Shown piece by piece: positions 9,001 to 18,000 of a stretch of DNA of 64,000 nucleotides (its first letter is position 1; the number at the start of each line of letters is the position of its first letter). The stretch comes from Owenia fusiformis (Eukaryota; Annelida; Polychaeta; Sabellida; Oweniidae): assembly GCA_903813345.2 (NCBI GenBank), contig CAIIXF020000004.1, positions 8,205,525 to 8,269,524 of the forward strand, in the 5' to 3' direction. Below the pieces are notes generated by a model, which was not told where the DNA came from, did no database searches, and saw only the letters and a program-made list of their open reading frames with translations. The position numbers and the translations under genes were made by a program.

Positions 9001-12000
9001 CTGAAAATATAACGTTCTCATTTATTTCATTTCTCGGCTCCATTTACATTTAAAGGAGTAGTATTGATATGGAGAACTGAATTCAACAATGTTTTTCTCT
9101 TAAACCAATCATTGAAAACATTCTGTAAAAAACACGGTATTTTATGTAATGTTGACTGATTGACAACAATTTAATGTGAAAATTATTTAGAAATATTTTA
9201 TATAACTGTTTTTGTTAACATTCTTTGTTTTTTTAGTGCAATTGTTTTTGCTCCTTTCTACCAATTCTTGATAAATAAATAAAATGTCTTTCCGAACCTT
9301 GTTGGAACAAAATAGCATATACAACATGTTTACATGAAACAGTTCGTTTTGGTAACAAAATGTCGGAACGTCGAAGGTACGATTTTTCTTTTTTCCTTAT
9401 TTCACGCGTTGTAGGCAGAATCCCCACGACGTTTTTTCTCACAAACGTGTATCAGTATCATATGTTTTAGAAAATGTACATGTTTGCGAAAAAATTGCTC
9501 AAAAGACAACAGAATCGTCGATTTAATTCTTCATTTAAGTTACATAAACGGTTTGGGTTAAAAGTGCAGATCTTAACTGTTTTTCGAAAAACCGTTTATG
9601 TAACTTAAGTGAGGAATTAAATCGACAATTCTGTTGTCTTCTGAACTATTTGTTCGCAAATATGTACATTTTCTAAAAACATATGATACTGATACACGTT
9701 TGTGTTAAAAATGTCTTGGGAATTCTGCCTACAACGTGTGAAATGAGGAAAAGAGAAAAATCGTACCTTCGATGTTCCGACATTTTGTTGCCAAAACGAA
9801 CCGTTTTGGTAACCAGCGTAATCGAGTGGATCACCAGTGAATAATCAATTTGAACTTCACACCAGCCATACCTGTTGGTGTGTATAGCAATCTGTAATCG
9901 ATGCCACTGCAATGCGCCTCGGTGTGGCCACACCATCCACTGTTACTGCAGCATGGGTAGATACCAGAGCCCCAGTCAGGTATAGGCGAATCAATGGGGC
10001 ATTCAAGGTTGTCGAACAGTGGTCCGCATGAACCATTAGTCGTCAACATTGATGGATGTTGAACTTAAAATTAAAGTGAATTGTAAAAGTAGATCACCAA
10101 TTTAAAGTGTTCTTTATAACCATGATAATTAACTAAAATGTGTCAAATGTACCCCGAGGTCTCAGCATAAACAGATTGACCATATAGTGACCTGTGTAAA
10201 GTAGAAGCCCTTGCACATTCGTATATATAACGGAGGCAGTCAGACCCGTAGCCAGGCGGGGGGGGGGTCAGGGGGTGCGGGCAACCCCCCCCCCCAGCCA
10301 AAACATCTTTCAAAATCATGCACTTTTCACCAGTGATTTTTGTCACATGTGAAGTCTCCCTTGAAATTTTAAAAAATTTACCCCCACTCCTTGGCAATCG
10401 TTGGCTACGGGCCTGACAGTTCATCTCCAAAGGGATCATAAAATACGTATTGTAATCTTACCACAGAATGGGATGTCACAGTACTGCCAACGTATCTTAG
10501 AGTCAATAGTATAGCACCACGGTCCGTCTGATGTCCCATCAGGGTTACGACAATAGTTGTTGGCATCAGCCAGAGTGAGGTCCGGGAAGTTATTAGGGTC
10601 AGTGTTACCATGGTAGTGTGGTGTCTGTGCGTCCCAACGTTGACAGATGAAACCATATTTTGTCTGGGCAACCATCCCCGTGTAGTTCCTACCCTGTTTA
10701 CCGATTTTGCATTCTAGAATTACAGTTGCATTTATAGTTTAAATCCAAGAGTGCATTTAAAGATATGTCATTTTGGACGGTGCTGATGTTTACACGCGGT
10801 ACTAACTTCGACCGTTAATTTGAATTTTTGATCTACCGAATGTTTGAAAATCAAGGATTACGAGTCTCATACTGCACCGTTTTTCTTCAAACTTGTTCCA
10901 TTCAAAGCATAACAAAAATCCCTTTCTGTTGGTACATTATTCTCTGAAACAGAGTCCCTACTTCAAACGGCAGTTTGGTCCCCGGCTGAAAGAAGGCCTT
11001 CTAACAGTTGGGGACCAAAACGCTGCTAGAACGAGGGACTCTTTACAATAAAGTAATGCACCGACAGAAAGGCAATTTTGTTTTGTTTTTAGAAGAAAAA
11101 CGATGCAGTATGAGACTCGCAATCCTTGATTTTCAAGCATCTGGTAGGTCAAAAATTCAAATTAACGGTCGAACTTAGTACCGCGCGGTGTAATACACTT
11201 CTTCTTATTATACAAATTGTGTTTTTCGACTTATATTGTAAATGATGGTTCAAAATGAATAGCATTTCCATTGTACATTATGTGTATAGATTCCAAAGTG
11301 CCTACCATACACGCACCTGTATAATCTGCCCATGTAGGCATATGAACACATGCTGTACTAAAAGGATCAATCTGGTACCCGGCATTACAATCACAATGAT
11401 ACGATCCTATCGTGTTGACGCAAAACGATGAGGTCGTGTTACACATAGGTGTCGCACCAAATGAATTCTTGCATTCGTCAATATCAACACACACCGTGCT
11501 TGAATTGTCTTTCTGGTATCCAAGTCTACATATGCAATCAAACGAACCCAAAACATCCACGCACGTTGATACAGTCAAGTTGCAGTTATGAATATCACTT
11601 GCACATTCATTTATGTCTTCACAACGATATGGCACGCTGCCATTTGTGCCTGTAGTGAGGTTTGTAAAACCGTCTCTACATGAACATTCGTACGATCCTT
11701 GGTTGTTCTCACATTCTGTGATGATGGGTAAGTCGCAGGTGACACCTGTTATGTTGCATTTATTCACATCGTAACATCCATAAATAGCAGGAAAATCGCA
11801 TTCGTCTATATCTAAAGAAACAGGTGACTGTGTACTACATGTATTTATTCTTCAAGGGTTCTTATTTATGTTGTTCATTTCGATGAACTTGGGTTGTGCT
11901 TGGTCAGATATTTTTATTTCTCGATTTTACACCATTTATAAGTCAAGTTGTGGACAATAATTTGGCTCAAAGTTAAAGAAGATGGTTTAGTTTGAGAATA

Positions 12001-15000
12001 TGCAGGCGGTTCTATGTTTGATACATTAACGAAGACGCAATTCACATATTTAGTCCCTCGCTTTTGTTACGTTGACGTAAGATCAATGTTACGTTGACGA
12101 ACGTGTGACTTGGGGCTGTTGTTAAGTTGACGAACCATATTAACATTGGCGTATATTGGGCAACAATCATGAACACATAGTTCAACTATTTCAGACAGTC
12201 ATGGAAGTCCTAAAATCACGAGGGTGAGGCACTGAGCGTTCAGAGACAGGTACTCGACGAGAAATGAAAATCCTATACAGTGCGTATCAAAAAAACGCAA
12301 CAGATTGTAATCTTGGAAAAGCACAAAACCAGTGATAACAGCATTGATTTCATTCAATGCACCATAAAGCCATGTGTCTCCTCTTTACAATGACATATCA
12401 TTCATTGATATTTGGTCATGGTTGGGCGAGTAATCATTCCATTTGCAAAGTGGGCCAGAATTAGCTTCGGGCCAAGTTATAAATATTGCAAAAGTCAGTG
12501 ACGGAGCCCGATGCAATATTGGACGAAAACATAAAACCAATGCTGACTGCATCTTTTTAATTCAATGTACCAAAAAGGCAAATTACTCTGCTTTGCAATG
12601 GAATATCATTCATTCACAGGGAGTCATCTATGGCCGAATAATCATTAATTAATCGGACCCAAGTTTAAAACATTGCAAAAGTCAGTATAAGGGGCATAGG
12701 GGCTATTGGAAGAAGATGTGACAGGTATGGCATAGACAGTAAAGTGTTCATACTCATAATCTTGCAAGAATACATCCTATACCCTTCCAAATTGCCACCA
12801 CTTCCTTGCACATAAAGATGCGCTCATCTGTCCACGTCATGCATGGTTCAGCCCTGAATCATGTGTGGGTTAAAGCAAAGAAAAGCAGCCCATGGGCAAA
12901 TCTTTCTCGAGGTTTTGCAATATCTGATGGAGGAATTGTGAGCACAGATGCTCCTGAGATAGCTCCAAAAGAAAAAGTCACAACAATTCAAGTCAGGGGA
13001 ACTTCCATTGGCACTTAGCCCTTGCACTGATTTTTTCAATATCTAAAACTTGGCGCATAGCCGATTTTGACCCACTGTGCAAATGGAAGGATTTCTCACC
13101 CAAGCATTACCACATGTGAATGAATGACATATCATTGCAAAGAGGAGAGACATGGCTTTATGGTACATTAAATGAAATTGATGTAGTCATCACTAGTTTT
13201 GTGATTTTACGAGATAACTACTTGTTGCGTTTTTTTGATACGCCCTGTATTTACATGAAATGAGGGGCATCGGATACAAATTGATTCGAACTTAAAGTTG
13301 TACTCAAACCATTTTACTCGATTTAGTTATGCCATCTTACCGTATGAAGGCCGCGCTTTATGATAGTGAAAAATCAACAATTCCAAAAGTTCATTTTATC
13401 ATGATATTGGTGATATAAAGTCAGCACATGTCTGTTTTCGCAGTAAAACTGATTTCATTTTAAGAGCAGAAATTTTACGTCACGTGACAATGACGTGCGA
13501 GGTTGAAACATTTTAATCAATTCCTTGTATAGTACTATTAGATTATCGAAGTTGCTAAGAAACAACTAATGTCTATGAAAAGCGCTAGTCCGCCATCTTT
13601 GGATTGCGACCCAAAAGTCGTCAACAGACCCCCATCTTCTGATTCCCCGTCGTACTCATCTGTCACCGCAAATAATAACGACAAGTGGATTACTGCTGGT
13701 CCTAAAGGACGTCATTCTCCTGTTCCCGAACGCCCTAATTCGTCTCCACGACGAACACTTACAACCAATAAAGGACAAAACCGTATTAAACTGACTGGGG
13801 TCAAAGAGGTAAAATTCACGCTTGTTTATGTTAGCAATATTCGAAAAGATTCCAATGTTTCAGACGATGATATCCGTTCTGCGATCGTTGACCATGCCAA
13901 GGATAAGGGAATAAGAGTCATGAAGGCCGATATTGTACACAATCGTGTATGCGACGATAAAGTCGGATGCAAACTTAACATCCCCGAATCCCAAGCAGAG
14001 ATAATTCTTGCAACCAATTTTTGGCCAGACCCGGAAATTGGATGCCGTGTATGGCAGCGCAGATCTACCCAGCGCTCAAACTACAATAGTCAACGGGGTA
14101 GTAATTTCAAACATATACCTGTAATCACGGGTCATTATTCCCATTCACATGGGCGATCATATGATACCTATGAGCTCGGCCGCGACTCAAACGGCTACTA
14201 CAATAACAATAGATATGGTGAAACTATTGACGAGGATGAGCGACATCTTGCAGTTTAGGGGTATACAGTGTATGGATTCCATGAAACCAATACATCTGTG
14301 TTTCCTGCTATTTTATTTTCTTGCCCATATAAATATTTTTACTTCCCATATGAATGCAATCAACACTTCCCAAAATGTTCTATCAAATAATGATTTGAGA
14401 CTCATACAATGGAACTGCAGAGGTTTAAACGTATCGTCTCTATATATTAATTCTCTGCTATCACAATGCGATATAATGGCTCTCTCCGAGCATAAACTTT
14501 ACAATTGTAATAGATTTAAGTTGGACTCCGTCCATCCTGACTTTAATTGTTGTAGCTCCAGTAGCAAATCTTTAAATGATTTTAATTGCGGGAAAGTATG
14601 GGGCAATGGTGGTGTAGCTATATTTTGGCGCAAATCATTGGATAATTATATTATACCTGTTAAGAAAATGTGTACCGATAGAATTGTTTGCTTAAAGGTA
14701 TCGGTCGTGGTAGACTCGCCCTTGTACATATTTTCAGTATATTTGCCACAACAAAACTGTGTGATAGATAATTTTGACGATGTCTTATTTTCACTTGAAC
14801 AATTTGTTCAAGAAGCAAATATTGATGGCAATGTAGTTATTCTTGGTGATGTCAATAGCAATCTAGGTCAATTAACTGGAAGTAGGGGACACGGAGATCC
14901 ATCGAGCAATGGCTACAATCTGTTTGAATTTATGAAGCGGAACATCTTAACTGCAATTGACATGACGGAGATAACTACTGGTCCAACCCACACTTTTGAA

Positions 15001-18000
15001 ATGATGAGGAATGAAGTACTACATGTGAGCTACATTGATCACGTGATTATTTCTTCCCAACTTGCTAATAATATACTTACCTGTAAGGTGTTTGAAGATG
15101 AACCTGACAACACATCAGATCATCTACCGATTTTAACGATTTTAAATTTTGATGTTAAGATAAACAGACGGTCGAGCATACAAGCGCCAATAGGATATGC
15201 GTGGGATAAGCTCAACAATGACGATATCTTGGAATCATACACTCGTTCAATTAACTTACAATGTAATGATATTGTATCCGAGCTACATTCTATCATGTCT
15301 AAAAGGTCTCTGAATGGCAATGAGATTGAGTATTTTATAGATAAATTACTAGATATTTTGACACTCACCTCTAACGCCCATATACCAAAAAAGAGATTTT
15401 TAAAATATGAAAAGCCATTCTGGAATCCAACTTTAACTGTTTTAGCAAAAGATAAAAAGACAAAATGGCGTGTATGGGTGTCTCGGGGTAGGTCACGTGA
15501 TATATCCGATCCAGCGCGTAGTCAATATAAAGATTCAAAAAAGTTATTTTCCAAAACCTATCACGCAGCCCAAATTGAGTACGAGAAACAGGAACTAGAA
15601 AAACTCTATACATCGGAACAAACTGACCAACGGTTCTATTGGTACCTCGTTAATAAACATCGAAGAACATCAAAGAGATCTGTAAGTCCTATTTTGTCAG
15701 ACGATGGCATACTTATAACAGACGCCGACGAGATAAGAAATCAATGGAAATGTCATTTTGAGAAACTTGCCACCCCACTAAATAAGCCAAATTTCGATTC
15801 TGAGTTTAAAACCACCATTGAGAACAAAATCAGAACAATTATTAAATGTAACGAGGATGACAAAATTAATGGTATGGCAGTAAGCATTAGCAATGAAGAT
15901 GTCACCAGTGCAGTTAAAGCACTTCATTGTAAGCGTGCTTGTGGCTATGACCAAATCAGTGCTGAACATTTAAAATATGCCGGAAGCAAAATGTATGAAT
16001 CCATTGCTCTCTTATTTAATTCAATTATTCAATCAGAGCACATCCCAAATAATTTCTGTGTAGGCGTAATGATCCCTCTCACAAAAAGTGGCAAAGATCC
16101 TCTCATAAAAGATAATTCTAGAGGAATAACCCTCATGACAATGTTTCGTAAACTCTTTGACAATATATTATTAACTTACTTGAAAGTTCCGATCTACAAA
16201 ATGATACCAAAGTTACAAGGGGCATCGGTTGAAAAATGTTCATCTGTTCACACTTCCTTATTGGTGCAGGAGACTATTTCAGATAATGTCGAACAGGGTA
16301 AAATGGTAGTCATTACAATAACAGACATTCGTAAAGCCTTCGACTCTGTTTGGATAGATGGTCTATTTTTTAAGCTCCACAAAAGTGGCGTTGTTGGAAA
16401 ACTTTGGAACATATTGTACAATTTATATAAACACTATAGGTGCGCGGTTCTAGTAGGTGGTGCGCGCTCAAATTCATTTCCTATTCTCCAAGGTGTACAT
16501 CAAGGTGGCGTGCTGTCAATGCTCTTCTATCAATTATACATGTCTGACATTATTGAAACCATGATTAAACTAAGTATTGGTTCCACCATAGGAGACACCA
16601 GCTGTGTCAGTCCATGCTACGCTGATGACATGTGTATCCTATCAAACTCATTTCAAAATATGCAAGTCCTATTGGACGCACTTACTAAACATAGCAATCA
16701 ATGGAGATATGAAGTACATCCACAAAAGTGCACATATCTTGTTTTTAACAGTAAAATCGAATTGGGAGCCACTCAAAAGCTAAACATTGGAGGTGTACCG
16801 ATCGAAAAATCTAATTATGCTAAACACGTTGGTATACCACTGTCTGTAGATAATGACATCAGTAATTATGTAAATGATAAATGCAAAAAAGGAAAATCTC
16901 AGTTTAATGCCCTTCTGGGAATTGGAAGTAAATGCGGAGGCCTTGTTCCCACTTCAGCATGTCAGATATACAAAACTTATTCCATACCCTGTATGACATA
17001 CGGTGCTCCGGTAATCAATTATCATCAAAAAGATATTGAACAATTAAACATAGTACAGAGAGGCATTGGACGGAGGATTCAATCCCTTTCCCAATCTGCT
17101 AGCAATCCAGTCTCAACATTTCCTCTTGGGTTACTTGATATAGACTTTTACATAGATTTCCTCCGAATGATGTTTTTCTTTAGTATTTTACAACTCCGTT
17201 GCTCAAATATTTACAAACACATATTCACGATACGGTTGATAAAATTGACGTATATGAAAACAAATTTTGATGTGTTTTCTCCTATCCGTAACATGCTCAT
17301 ATGTGCTATAAAATACAACTTGGATAAATACATTCTCGATATGCTATACTGTAAAACTCGAATCACCAAACAAAGGTGGAAGAAAATTGTTTTTACAGAA
17401 CTTTCGACAGCACAAATACAGAGAACGTTTGTTAGATCAATTATGTATACTGGTCTTGAACTATTTAGGTTGAATGATTTTAGGTCTTTGAGTCCAAATA
17501 TATGGTGGTGTGTTGCCAGAAAGTTCCCTGTTGCCCTCGGTGGTTGCAAAATTATGGTTAAACTTCTGACAAACGAACATACTCTAGGAACAAAATATCG
17601 AGGCGGAGAAAACAAGTCAAAATTATGTTATATGTGTAATACGTTTCAACAGGAAAATGTCATCCATTTTATGTTAACGTGCACAGCAAATAGCTATACC
17701 CCGTTTAGACGTAAACTAAATGAGCACTGCCAAAATTTTGGTATAGAGATGAATATTAACAACATTTTAGGGATTAACTTTAGAAATGATCCCCGGTCTT
17801 TAGATTTTTTGAGAGGCGTTTCACTTATCGTGCAAGAGCAATACCACCTCCGTGCTTCGTGCTTGCAATGCAACTCATAACTGACTTATATGATTTCGGA
17901 TGCGTTTTAATGCAAACCATGGGTTAAAATCTGTTGATTAATGCGTCAAGTATTTTATATCTATCTATATATTTTATATACATAAGGTATAAACCATATG

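Larger units (their letters stand above)
12108..13530. repeat. Inverted-repeat arm matching 23780-24261
   Basis: 12108-12275 and 13258-13530 match the reverse complement of about 24261-24095 and 24075-23783, interrupted here by the Tc1-like element. 18948-19030 continues the match to 23690-23775 after the LINE. Thus one ancestral sequence exists in two inverted copies 10-12 kb apart, and only the left copy carries the two insertions. Confidence 0.85.

Noticed and set aside
7620-9053. Plus-strand ORF of 477 codons with EDDSKIGP repeats
   Set aside because: It is the antisense of mosaic gene exon 5. The minus strand gives splice continuity with the hevein-like exon, a stalk, a transmembrane helix and a basic tail.
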